The notes under the pieces are model-generated. The model did no database searches, had not been told where the DNA came from, and saw only the letters and a program-made list of their open reading frames with translations. DNA of 64,000 nt, from contig BDIU01000211.1 in NCBI GenBank assembly GCA_002118135.1, positions 186,001 through 250,000 of the forward strand, in the 5' to 3' direction. Source of the stretch: Trebouxia sp. TZW2008 (lineage: Eukaryota > Chlorophyta > Trebouxiophyceae > Trebouxiales > Trebouxiaceae). The translations under genes were made by a program, and so were the position numbers. Shown in pieces: positions 11,401 through 22,140 of the stretch (its first letter is position 1; each line of letters opens with the position of its first letter).

Positions 11401-14400
11401 TAGCAACAGCATGTGCTGGCAGCATGCTGGCAAAGCATGGTCTACTCGTGAAGTCAGACTGTACAAACCAAAGGACTCTGTTTGCCTTTTGTAAGACCAA
11501 AAGCCATCTGCTCTGTCCGTGGTCTCAGACCAACCAGAAAAAGAAAAACAGGCAACAAAGGGACAGGCAAAGCATGTCTATTCTAGAAACATCTGAAGTC
11601 AGACTGCACACATCAGGTCTCATCATGCAGAGGACTCTGTTTGCCTTCTGTAAGACCAAAAGCCAACTGCTCTGTCCCATGGTCTCAAGCAGATGAAGAA
11701 GAAGAAGAAGTAGAAGAACAGCACACAGCAAAGGTATGCAACAAAGGGGTTACAAAGGATCAGAAACTGTGAGAACACAGAGCAGGCACTCAGGCCCTGC
11801 TCTGTGTGACTTGCCTGAACGACTGGTGTCTCTCCCCTTCCATGTCCAGCACCACATTAACAACGTGCTGCAATACCTTAGGCCCAGCAACATCGAGAGG
11901 CTTGATACACGAATGATCAGACCAGGCACCACTGAACAGGTACTTTCTGAGAAACTGACCTGAAGGACTGGTGCTTCTCGCCTTCCATGTACAGCACCAC
12001 ATCAACAATGTGCTCCAACACCTTTGGACCAGCAATGTCCCCAGACTTGGTCACGTGGCCCACCAGGAAGATGGGTATGTCATACTTCTTGGCAATGTGA
12101 AGAAGAGCTGTTGCACACTCCCTCACCTGCATTTACAAACCTCATATTAGTAATCACAATCATAATTCCTTATTTTACTTTGCAAGTTGTAGAAAGGCTG
12201 TTGCACATCATTTTGCCTACCCTTTCATGAAGCCAGACCTTCATGTGAGCCATGGTGGTGACATTCTGTATGCACCTAGCAGCAAGATAGCACCTTGCCA
12301 GCAGGCATGTAAACAGTCAAGGATGCTGATGATGAGTAAGTGGTGACTGATGAAAGGTCAGCAATGACGATGATCATGACTGATTTGTAGTGGTGCGTGA
12401 TGACTGACGAGAATGTATACATAATGCAAGATGATCAATGAGCACTGAATTCTGACTGCTGCTGATGATGATGATGATGATGATGATGCCAGAGAATGGT
12501 ATTTGATGCCGCATGATGACTTGTCATGGGACCAATTCTGCATGACAAATGTCAAATGTGATCATGTCACCTGGCTGACGCTGGCAGCGCTGCCATTCAC
12601 ATCATCAAGGTATACAGTCTGAATGGAGTCCACAATGACTGCCATTGGCTGATGTCAAATGATGACTAAAAAATGGCGAATGCTAAATGATGATGATGAT
12701 CATCATAATGCAATGATGATACCTGGCTGACGCTACCGGCGCTACCGTTCACATCATCAAGGTACACAGTCTGGATGGAGTCCACAATGACTGCCCTTGG
12801 CTGCATGTCAATGATCTCTGCCAGCACGTCTTGAAGCCGTGTGGCGCTGAACAGGAAAATGCTGGCATTACTTGCCAAGCCCATGCGGTCTGCTCGGCTT
12901 CCTACCTGCACAAAACATTCAGCCTGACTTTCAGACTGACGTCATCTGCTGCATTCATGACTGCCCGAGGTTGCATGTCAATGATCTCTGCCAGCACGTC
13001 TTGAAGCCGTGTGGCGCTGAACAGGAAAATACTGGCGTTTGATGCCAAGCCCATGCGATCTGCTCGACTTCCTACCTCCAAATCACATCAAACTGCAGCA
13101 TTGAGAAGCATGATGCCTTGACATTGCTCATGCCATACCTGCTCAAGCTCATGCCATGGCAGGCAGGCAAGCAGGCAGGCAGGTAGGCCGGCCAGTAGGC
13201 AAGCAGGCACTATGCTTCCTACTTTTATACTGCCGTGAAAAGTCGTGCGACCAAGGCAGGCTTTCAAGCAGGCACTATGTTTGCTGTTGTGAAACCACAT
13301 GAGGTCCAAAGCCTGCAGCAGAGGCAGCATTGGAAGCCCAGACTGGCAAATTAGACAAATCGCTGATGTCTCCCCGTATGACTGTCGATTCAATTGAATT
13401 TGCACTGTCATCAATGTGAAAAGAATTGTCAGGTGTCATCAGTGTCTGGCAGACACACTGGCAGGCATCAAGGCACTGATTGTGCCTGCTGTACACTTAC
13501 TTCTCCTGACACAAACAGCACTGGCAAATGACAAACTCAAGGCAGCATGATGCAGGCAGACAGTGAAAAACAGGCATACAAGAATATTGGGCATACCTGC
13601 TGTATGTTTTCTTCTCCTGACACATACAGCATTGGCAGCAAATGACAAATTCAAGACAGCATGATGCAGGCAGACAGTATATAACAGGCTCAAAGACATT
13701 GGCCTATCTGCTGTATGCTTTTTGCTCCTAACACATACAGCATTGGCAGCAAATGACAAATTCAAGGCAGCATGATGCAGGCAGACAGTGAAAACCAGGC
13801 AGACAAAAACATTGGGCATACCTGCTGTACGTTTGCTTCTCCTGACACATACAGCATCGGCAGCAAGTGACGGATTCAAGGCAGCAGGATGCAGGCAGAC
13901 AGTGAAAACCAGGCAGACAAAAACATTGGGCATACCTGCTGTACGCTTTCTTCTCCTGACACATACAGCATCGGCAGCAAGTGACGGAGTCAAGGCAGCA
14001 GGATGCAGGCAGACAGTGAAAACCAGGCAGACAAAAACACTGGGCATACCTGCTGAACGCTTTCTTCTCCTGACACATACAAAATTGACTTCAGCTCTGT
14101 GCTCACATCCCCTGTTATGTCATTGGCACCATTTACTTGAGCTGTTGGAACCGCTGCAACTGTTCTTGGGAGGTCAGCAAGCATCCCGCAAACCTGCAAG
14201 GTATATGCATGGCAATAGCAGAGAGAGCCAATGGAAACATGAAAAGAGACCATGAAAGGGAGCATGGAAGCACATAAATTGTTGTGAATAATTGTGAGGT
14301 ACATATTTGTGTAAAGTATGTCAATCATGGATACTAGCGATGCGCATGAACTGCCATACACTCACAAGCCCACTTTGTTTTGTTGCAACAGGCTGGTCCT

Positions 14401-17218
14401 GACACCTGACATTGCTTGCTGTACACCTGCAGTAGGAGGGGACTGTTGCGCGCTCCAGGGTTTGTGCCAATCAAAGTCGTGTATCTTTAAAGTTGTTTAT
14501 GGATACTCCTGTCAGCGAACTGGAAGCGACAGCTGGAAGCAAACACTGCTTACCTGCAGTAGAAGGGTACTTTTGCCCACTCCAGGGTCTCCGCCAATCA
14601 AGATCATAGACCCTGGAACCACACCGCCCCCCAGCACCCGCCCCAGCTCAGCCCCCCCAGACCCACTTAAGGGTAGCCGCCAGGTGTCGCCAAAGCCTGC
14701 CTTGCCCACGTCTGTCAAACGCTGCGGCCCTGTGTGCATGTGCAAATTTCAGCTCAAAGAATGAATAAGAAAGACCGTGTGCTTCACCTGCTGTAACCCT
14801 TCGTACATGCGTTATGGTGTTCACTATTTCAGCAAACCTAATCAACTATTGACAGGTGCGTTGTGTCATGGCTTAGTCATGATATAGTGCCAGGTGGCGC
14901 CAAACCCTGCCTTGCCCACATCAGTCAAACGCTTCGGCCCTGCACATCACAGCTAACAGCAAACTACTATTGGAGACTTCGTCAGATCCACTTGAACCAG
15001 CAGGTGAGATATACAAGCTGCTGAGTGGTCTACATCACAGGATACCATCAAGGGCTGCGGCCCCGTGTGCATGCGACAAATGCAGTGTGACCTGTGCCAG
15101 CCTGTTAAGCTTGCAGCATGCGCACAGCATGATGCCAAAGATTACAGTAGATTCCTGCTACCAGAAGTTGTACGCCTCAACTGCAATGTACTCAAAGGAT
15201 CAGGCTTGAGCTTGCTTGAGGGTGTGGCCTGGAACCTACTTGCTTGACAGTCTCTGCTTCACAAACACCATCTGCAGGCTTATGGATGTCTTGTTTTGAG
15301 CCATCAGTTCTGATAGGTGAAGCAACTCGGCCATTGTTGCTTGTGAGACCCACAGCAACCCCTGACCCCACCGTCTCAAAACTTGCTTTGCCATTGGACA
15401 CTGTTGCTTCACGGTCTCAGCTTTGCCAGAGCCTTGTTTTGCATCTCAATGCTGACTTACTGTTTGCGCCGGTCACCCATGCACCCGTTCTGATAGGGGG
15501 AGCAACTAGGCCATGCAAGCTTGCTGGACCCCCTTGTAGCCCCAAGCCAACCCCGACCCCTACCCCCTCCCCTGCTGCCCTGGCGGCCCTAGCCCCCCCA
15601 CCTCCCCCAGCTGTGGGGTTGCTGGGCTCTGGCGCATAGGTAAACTTCTTGAGCCTGTGCAAACGATAAAACGTGCAGGTTTGTGGCGAAGTTTGGCCTG
15701 CTTGTGTGACCAGCATTAGCTGCTGAGGTTGTGTTGGTGTATGGAACTGGTGATTCAATTGCCATCAATAATTTTGATGCAAGCTAGCAAACAGGCTACA
15801 GCTACAAGTGATGGCATCCGCACAGAGAATGGCTTGCCTGTTCCAAGCAATTTCTTCTGTGAACAGATGTACAGCCATTTGGAAAATGCATGTCATGGCA
15901 AACTGTGGGTTGCAGCCTTCACAGCTAGATGTGGACCAGCTGTGTTCTGTTTGCAAATGCACAGCCTTTTGCAAACTGCATTCCATGACATTGATGCATG
16001 TACATGTCTCTTGCAACCACCACAGCTAGGCTTGAGCCACTGGTGCACTGATTGCAAATGCACAGCCACTTGAACGAAGCATTTCATGGCAAAGCATGCT
16101 AGCATACGTGTTGCAGCCTTCACAGCTAGATATGGAGCATCTGGCTTCTGTTTACTAATGCACAGCCACTTGCAAAAATGCATATTGAGGAAGCAATGTG
16201 TGTCAGAGCCCTCGTAGGTAGGTTTGATGCATCTGCGTGCTATTTAAATAAGCACAACAGTTTGCAAGATTCATGTCATGGCATCTTTGTGCTTTACCAA
16301 CGTACAGGAATGCAAGATGCATGTCGTGGCATCTTTGCGCCATTCATGAGCGCACGGTCTTTTGCAAGATGCATGTCATGGCAGCGTACGGCAGCATACA
16401 GGTCACAACCTTCACAGTCAGGGCTGGAACATCTGTGTTTTGTTTGCAGATACACAGCTACATGGACAATGCATGTCATGGCAGACTATGGGAGCGTACG
16501 TATTCCAGCCTTCACAGCTAGGGTTGGGGCATCTGCCCTTCCACTGAGGAGAAATCTCCCCGCACTCACTGCATTTCCATGACTGCTTGACCTTGATGGG
16601 AGCTGCGTTGCCTGTGATCACACAGCTGTAATCAGACAGTGCATGTATATTGGCAAAACAAGCTGTCACAGGTCTCCCAGCACACGCTGCACTGCCATAA
16701 CTGCTTGGCCCTGGCAGAAGTTGAAGAGCCTGTGATCAAGCACTTGCACTCGCACAGGGCATGTGCGACCATAGAACAATGATCACAGCCCCCGTGACGC
16801 AACTATAACATAGCCGTGATGGTCGCTTTCTGTTCATGCACAACTGTTCAGTTGACCAACTTGGTAGAATTGCAAGTCTGGTGCTTGTTTCTGTGTTGTG
16901 CTAACGTTCAAAGAGCAAGTGGTGAAAACGGTGCTAGGCGACATACACAGCGCAATTTCACTTGTGCCTGTCGTTCAGTGAAGCCAGAGTAAAGTGGAAA
17001 CGCGTACCAGAGGCGGCAGTGACTACAGTGTGCAATCTCCGTCCACTTCGACGTGAGCTATTCAATTCAAGTTGAGCCGGCCACAGCTGTCTAGACACCC
17101 AGCTTGTTTTGCATGTCAATGAACTCAGCGCCGATGGACGTAGTAAATTGGCGTGGGCTTTGTGCTGATTAAAGGCCAGTCTTAACGCTTGCTTGCAAAG
17201 GCTTGAGGCTGCGGTCAT
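8475..17218 (-). CDS. RADA: DNA repair protein RadA/Sms, probably plastid targeted
   Basis: Eleven exons: 17218-17008, 16611-16500, 15654-15461, 14729-14554, 14193-14050, 12905-12723, 12126-11960, 11288-11075, 10010-9912, 9452-9308 and 8746-8475 (TAG); 1917 nt, 638 residues, longer than the bacterial ~460 because of a transit-like N-terminus and a linker. RadA is a RecA-like DnaB-type helicase that extends recombination intermediates. Seen: zinc finger (Cys84, 87, 98, 103, in a C-x2-C-x10-C-x4-C array), a Gly/Ala/Val linker (109-172), Walker [11 protein letters not shown] (218-227), VYVSGEES-type signature, Walker [12 protein letters not shown] (317-327), [11 protein letters not shown], the RadA-specific KNRYG (402-406), [13 protein letters not shown] and the Lon-like C-terminal domain. 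The tail is acidic ([12 protein letters not shown]). Most introns carry decayed copies of adjoining exon edges, listed separately. Confidence 0.95.
9717..9786 (-). repeat. Decayed copy of the 3' edge of RadA exon 9912-10010
   Basis: It matches the end of the exon ([12 protein letters not shown]) and runs past its donor side. It lies downstream of the parent exon in the intron, so it reproduces exon 3' edge plus intron start. The donor GT is preserved in weak form. Confidence 0.8.
10137..10372 (-). repeat. Two decayed copies of the 5' edge of RadA exon 9912-10010
   Basis: Segments at about 10142-10180 and 10326-10370 resemble the first ~35 bases of the exon (GGGP-I-FPT in translation) together with the preceding intron end. 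Both lie upstream of the parent exon. Confidence 0.65.
11812..11910 (-). repeat. Copy of the 3' edge of RadA exon 11960-12126
   Basis: It reads [20 protein letters not shown] and HQSF, against [21 protein letters not shown] in the real exon. The copy ends AG|GCAAGT, so it would offer a GC-type donor. It lies downstream of the parent exon. Confidence 0.88.
12463..12487. repeat. GAT trinucleotide microsatellite
   Basis: About eight GAT units in a RadA intron. Confidence 0.85.
12572..13078 (-). repeat. Partial copies on both sides of RadA exon 12723-12905
   Basis: The segment 12572-12650 repeats the 3' half of the exon (Walker B strand to SVSQ and the donor). The segment 12960-13078 repeats the 5' half ([14 protein letters not shown] to DMQPRA) including the acceptor side. 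Both are over 85 percent identical by eye to the real exon between them. Confidence 0.9.
13155..13210. repeat. GCAG/GTAG-type tetranucleotide tract
   Basis: Imperfect (GGCA)n and (GTAG/GCCG) units in a RadA intron. Confidence 0.7.
13489..14049 (-). repeat. Five tandem ~113 bp copies of a RadA exon-end plus intron-start unit
   Basis: Each unit contains the exon end [10 protein letters not shown], the donor CAG|GTATGCCCA, and about 75 bases of intron. They follow the real exon 14050-14193 head to tail. Similarity to the real exon edge is highest in the nearest unit and falls with distance. One unit has lost a base change in SGEE and the farthest has a changed donor. The intron part of the units (GATGCAGGCAGACAGTGAAA) is also conserved. 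Confidence 0.93.
14419..14490 (-). repeat. Copy of the 3' edge of the RadA Walker A exon
   Basis: It repeats the Walker A coding end and donor of exon 14554-14729 with many changes (for example CTCCAGGG and CCAATCAA are kept). It lies downstream of the exon. Confidence 0.75.
14881..15078 (-). repeat. Copies of the 5' edge of the RadA Walker A exon
   Basis: 14881-14945 repeats the exon start ([14 protein letters not shown]), and 15050-15078 repeats a shorter start including the acceptor side. Both lie upstream of the real exon. Confidence 0.8.
15298..15372 (-). repeat. Copy of the 3' edge of the RadA linker exon
   Basis: It repeats GTTCTGATAGG-GAAGCAACT and the flanking proline-rich complement of exon 15461-15654. 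It lies downstream of that exon. Confidence 0.75.
15910..16458 (-). repeat. Four or more copies of the 3' edge of the RadA zinc-finger exon
   Basis: Copies at about 15910-15966, 16011-16067, 16111-16166 and 16402-16458 each repeat the CCTTCACAGCTAG-type segment that codes for PSCEGWN in the real exon (16500-16611), followed by similar intron sequence. All lie downstream of the exon. Further weak CATGTCATGGCA repeats fill 16270-16400. Confidence 0.85.
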
Positions 17219-18142
17219 GCACAAGGGCTAGGCCGCTCGCGCGGGCATGAACTCCCGCTTAATGTTTAGTGTGATTATAAGGCAAAGCCTTTGGAGTGCA
17301 GTCAGGTCACTGCTCGGTAGGGGTGTCGTGGAGGTCGTCGCTGTGCGTGTAGACAAGTTTGATCACAAAGTCTCGGAGGCAAGTCAAAGGAAGTCGGCAA
17401 CTTGATGAGCTTATCGTCGCTCGCGCGACTGTGTAATCCTTTTCACGACGTCGAGCTTTTTCGTTGCGCAACACTGCCTGCGCAATGACCAGCTTGGAGT
17501 TCTCTTGCTTGCACGTGGAGCATGTGGGTTTAGACGTGACTAAATTAGTAGAAGAAGGAAGGGGAGAAAATTATTCGGTTGTGGCCCAGCAATGCATGGC
17601 AAAGTGTATGCTACACAAGTTGCCATGGTGGTGTCTTCAATTACTTATGCATAAGCTGAAAGCCGGCCTCGATCACTGCGTCTTTGGCCTGCTATAGTTT
17701 TGCAACACTGACCACCCTCAAAAGGCTGGCAGACGCGCGCTACACGCGCACCACCCCTCCTGGGCGCCTTGCGAGCCGGCCGGCGTACTCATTCTAGATC
17801 TTGCCGATAGGTTTCATGCAGTAGATAAGCGGATTATAGCTTAGTGATCGCGAGGAAATTTAGTAATAACGGGTAATCAACCCTCACTGATAGAATCTCT
17901 GGAATATAAATGCATGTCGCAGGCAATGATCATTGCAGCCTGAAGGTACTGTACAAGCTAATCAATGGGGTTCCTCAGGCGCTATGCGCAGAGTATATCA
18001 GCTTCTGGTGCCTCTGATGTCCTACTCGCGGGGGTGATGCACAGATCCGCCCAATTGTGAGCCAGTTCGGCGCCTGCTTTCGTGCGTGCAACCTCTCGGC
18101 AGCTTTCGACAGCTCAACATCTGCGACGTCTAGCAGTGCGTC
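17219..18142. promoter_or_regulatory. Shared divergent intergenic region of RadA and bZIP
   Basis: RadA starts leftward at 17218 and the bZIP gene starts rightward at 18143, so both promoters should be here. I see a TATAAA at 17905-17910, about 230 bases before the bZIP ATG. A 77-codon plus-strand frame (17464-17697) has no recognisable motif and is not called. Confidence 0.45.
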
Positions 18143-21100
18143 ATGCTGAACGATACAAAGCACCCCACTCTCGACTTCACTGAAGCTGAGTTCGTGCAAG
18201 CTGGTCTGCTGTCTGCGACAAGCTTTTCGTCTGATACGCTTGCGCAATCGCCAAGCTGCTTGCCAGCCTCGGAGCAGTTCCCCAACGCGCTCGGCGATAC
18301 AGCAGGCCAACAGTGTCAGTCCGGCAGTCTCTCAGGTCACTCACGGTCACCTGTGGAGCAGGTGACACACCGGCAAGTACAACCTCTTGACACAGCGCGC
18401 GGGTGCAATGACAAGAAACAAATGAACCGCGATCATCAGCGGAAATTTCGTGAACGTCAAAGGGTATGTTTCGCATTGCGACGCACGTTTTCAACTACCA
18501 GGTTGGACATTGGGTTGAGATCATCCAAGAACAACTTGAGCTGTGCAGCAAGTCCTTGGCATGTCCATGTGTCAGGTGCAAGCTCAGGCACTGAAAGCTC
18601 AGCTCGTAAGCACTGTCAAAGAATTAGAAGCCATGAAAGTTCACAAGCAGGAGCTAGAGATTCGCCTCATCCAACGCAGCGGTCAGGTATGCCTTCAAAA
18701 CCCTGCCACAGCATTTCACCAACCAGTGTATTGAGCTGTTGCTGAATCTCAAGAAATATTTCACTTCAAGCACCTGAAGCTGAGATTGAGCAAATAAACA
18801 AGGATGTCGCTGAAAGGACTCCGGACAGTGTTTACATTGCTGGCCAAGAATTCAAGCTGAGCATTGAGCCTTGGCGCAGCACACCTGTCGGAGGTTTCCA
18901 CACAAGATGGAAGGTCAGGACACTGTTGTCACCCATGTTTTGTGTGGAAATATCTGCAGAAGGCTTATGGCATCATCATTAATACATGTCAAGATGCTAA
19001 ATACGGATGCTTGCAAGCCACTCTACCAACAGAACGCCAGCATTTGCCTGCTGTATTGTGTGCTTGTGAACAAGGCTATAAGCAAGATCCTGACATATGC
19101 ACCCGGCTAGCATACGCCTCCTGTACGGTGTGCTCATGAACAAGGCTACAAGCAAGATTGTGATACATGCAACAGGCTAGCATATGTCTCCAGTATTATT
19201 GGCTTGCAAACAAGGCTCAAAGCAAGATCTTGATACATGGACCACATCAGCATATGTCTCCTATAATTGTGCGCTTGCAAAATGGCCCAAAACAAGAACC
19301 TGGTAATTATCTTAGAGCGAAGACACCATGACAAGCTGCTTGCTCAGCAATTGGGTCAGGTGAATTTCACGCATACCAATGAATTCACACGCATAATGTT
19401 ACCCTCAAAACAAGCCAGCATTGTCAAATTTTTTTGTAGTATGTGTTTAGAAGTTGTATATAGTTGTGGCTTGCACGCGTCAAGCTGCACATTGGAAGTC
19501 AAGGGCACATGATCAACAAAGGAATCAGTAGTCTCTGGATATGATATGTGTCTGGCAGCAGTCAAACAATCCTGTATACCGGCAGTGTTCCTCCAATCTG
19601 CACAACTTGCAATGATTGGGTACCCGACCAATCATGCAAGAAACAACACTGGGAAAAGAAACCCACAGATGTGCCTCTAAGCACAGGGTTGAGGTAGCAA
19701 CAGCCAAACAAGATGTCAGTGGTTTCGGTTGTTGGAAATCTTTGATCAAATGGCCCAAGTGTTACATTGCAGGATTGCATTCAGAAGCTATAGAGCTGTC
19801 CAAATGCGATTGTAGAAGGTATTGCTGAAGTGTGGTTCTGTTGCATTGCAAGCCCATATCCAGAAGGTACAGGTCTGTCTCAATGCGATTCTTAGAAGGA
19901 TTTGCTCAAGTGGTTGTCTCGTTGCATTGCAGGACCATATCCAAAACTTACACAGCTGTCTAAATGCATTGCAAGAAGGTCCGTACAGAAGCGCTACCGA
20001 GGTCAGACTGGCAAAACTTGTGTTTGAGGTCATGCGCTTACGAGCACAACATCCTCCACCTGGCAATGCCAGTTTGGGCCCATCCAATGCCACTTGGCTG
20101 CCTGGCTCTGGTGTTTCTCAACCAACTGCTCACCTCCTGGTGAGCTGTCTTGTGAACTATATATCTGACAGAGTTGACCATAAGAGTCTTCTCAGATCCT
20201 TCAAAAGTTGTTGAATGTCTCCTGAATTAACCTTTCAGAAAAAGGTTGGGATGTTTATTGAAAAGTTACCATGCCAGGAGGGTATTAGACAACTGTTACT
20301 TTGGAGCTTGTGATTCTTACCAAGCTGTCCACCTCCTCAAAGACTTGCGCTGGCAAGCAAAGCAATCGTATGGCAATGGCAGCTTGATACGATTCAGCCA
20401 CTCAGCGGCTGACTTGTTGATCATATGCCCGTTGCCTAGTGAGTTGTCTTGTCAATCGTTTGATGCGCTGGATTTTGTCAGCACTCACTAAAGAGCAAAT
20501 GCACCCATCTTAGACTCACCTCATCATTGTTTTGTTGGAAAATTGGTCACAATTTCCATCCTTTTTAAGCACCGTTTCCCTCTCGTTCCTTTCCTTTCTC
20601 TTCCAGTGTAAGCTGCCTTGCCTGAGGTTGGACGCTGCTTGCTTCTTTATGCTCATGGCTCACTCTACTGCTCTTCTGTTGGCAGAGTGCCTTGTCACCG
20701 GGCAAACAAGCCTTTTTGCCTTCTCATCCTTCCTTGAGCTTGAAACTTTATATGGAGTGGTCACGCATGGCAGCGACTGCTAGGGATGCCTTCACATCTT
20801 AGTTTGTGAATGAAGAGCTGCATGCAGGGACGCTTGGACTTGTCCGGGAGGCAATTGCAGGACCTGCTACTTGTGCAGCGCGTGTAGCCCAAGCTGCATG
20901 AGCTAGACCAACAGCAAGCAGCCTTGGCAATTCAGATGCCTAGTCCCTCCTCGTGGCCTCTCTCTGACGCCATCACGGTCACAAACATCACTGCCCAAGT
21001 GAGGCGCAATGCTGCAGAACGCTACCAGTTGGTCCATAGTTTCATAAAAGCTATGTACTTTGGGGTAAGGCTTCATCTCATTTTTTCTGGGAGCAAAGCA

Positions 21101-22075
21101 AAGCACAAGCAATGCTGATCACTCAATACTGGCCCACTGCGTCTCACACAAGCCCACCAGGGAATGTGCCAGTGTCTCTCAACCTGCTCAAAGTGTTTTT
21201 GTATGCGAACATGTGCAGATTTTTTGCGGGAAAGCTAACACTACATCAATCTTGGTGTTGTCAAGAGTTACCTTTTGAAGGGCAAATTGCCTTGTATGAA
21301 AGACAGAAAGAAGTACCATTGATATTGCATTTCGAGAGATCAAGGTAAACAACGGAGTTTTGGCTCATGCTTGCATGGGTAGCATGTTTTGTTGGTCTGG
21401 TGCTGCTGACTTGTGAAGGCCACGCAAAAAGGCTAGAGCATGTGCCAAACTGAATCACACTGACTTCTCTTTGTACCAAATGCTTTGGTTATCAAGAACA
21501 TTGTCCTTATCTAGAGGTACCACCGCTGTCAGAAAGCAGTGTTCAGTTCCCAAATGCATTGTCCAACACATCAAAAATGTGCTGACATCAAGAGTCTGAG
21601 AAAGGGAAGTTACCGAGCGCTGATGCGTCGCTCTCAGGTGGCTTGCCCACTCATCACTACCGACCATGAGGAGCGAATGCAAAAATGGCAGGTATTACAG
21701 TTACAAGCACAAATTGATACACTGTTCAAGATAGACGATGTATACCATCAAACAAGAATGTAGCCGCTGTAGTTACGGTACTAAACTGTGTATGGCTTGC
21801 AGGTGTTCACAATGCAGCAAACTGCAACAATTCTATTGGAGTGTGCACCTGACCAGCCCCCGGACCATCCAATTGAGCTCATAGCAGAGGAGTCAGGTCT
21901 ACCATGCAAGCAAAACATGCTTGCGGATGCTGCTGAGCGCCTTTCAGAACAGGACTGGACAATATTTGTGCAATATGCCAAGCGCGTTGACTGCTTCAAG
22001 CATTTGTATTCTGACTCTGTCCCAATTGCCACACTTGCAAGGTCAAAAATTGACTCAAGACTGACTCTGTATTGA
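18143..22075 (+). CDS. bZIP transcription factor with an in-frame TAG
   Basis: Supported exons: 18143-18463, 18576-18686, 19933-20139, 20828-21064 and 21803-22075 (TGA), all joined in phase 0. One more exon at about 18780-18920 (EAEIEQINKDV...) is likely but its edges are unsure. The basic region NRDHQRKFRERQR obeys N-x7-R-x9-L across the first junction (L in ALKAQL), and the zipper follows (LVSTVKEL, KQELEIRL). Later exons give a helical region LDLSGRQLQDLLLVQRV / KLHELDQQQAALA and NAAERYQLVHSFIKAMYFG then VFTMQQTATILLECAP, a layout I know from algal bZIP factors. The exon 20828-21064 contains TAG at 20885-20887 in the middle of this conserved block. That means a nonsense allele, a sequence error, or a decaying gene. 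Decayed 5'-edge copies of exon 19933-20139 lie at 19761 and 19841. Confidence 0.7.
19755..19915 (+). repeat. Two copies of the 5' edge of bZIP exon 19933-20139
   Basis: Segments near 19761-19830 and 19841-19915 repeat GTTGCATTGCA(G)-CCATATCCA and the following CTGTC-AATGC stretch of the exon start. Both lie upstream of the real exon and include the acceptor side. Confidence 0.8.
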
Positions 22076-22140
22076 GTCCTTATATTTTTCTGCCTCTTTG
22101 CATGAGGAAAGCTCTTCAGTTGGACATCAATCTTACTGCG

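Noticed and set aside
13489..14049. Regularly spaced repeat array that could be taken for a CRISPR
   Set aside because: Units are about 113 bp, diverge gradually, have no unique spacers, and contain RadA exon ends.
13788..14255. Repetitive plus-strand frame of 155 codons with a repeating peptide
   Set aside because: It is the antisense of the RadA exon-end echoes. The repeat period follows the intron units and the sense strand carries the conserved RadA motif.
17464..17697. 77-codon plus-strand frame in the divergent promoter region
   Set aside because: No recognisable domain and it lies upstream of the bZIP TATA box; insufficient support.
20885..20887. TAG reassigned to an amino acid, as in some ulvophytes
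   Set aside because: RadA, the EsV-1-7-like gene and the DUF6737-like gene end naturally in TAG, so reassignment is unlikely.
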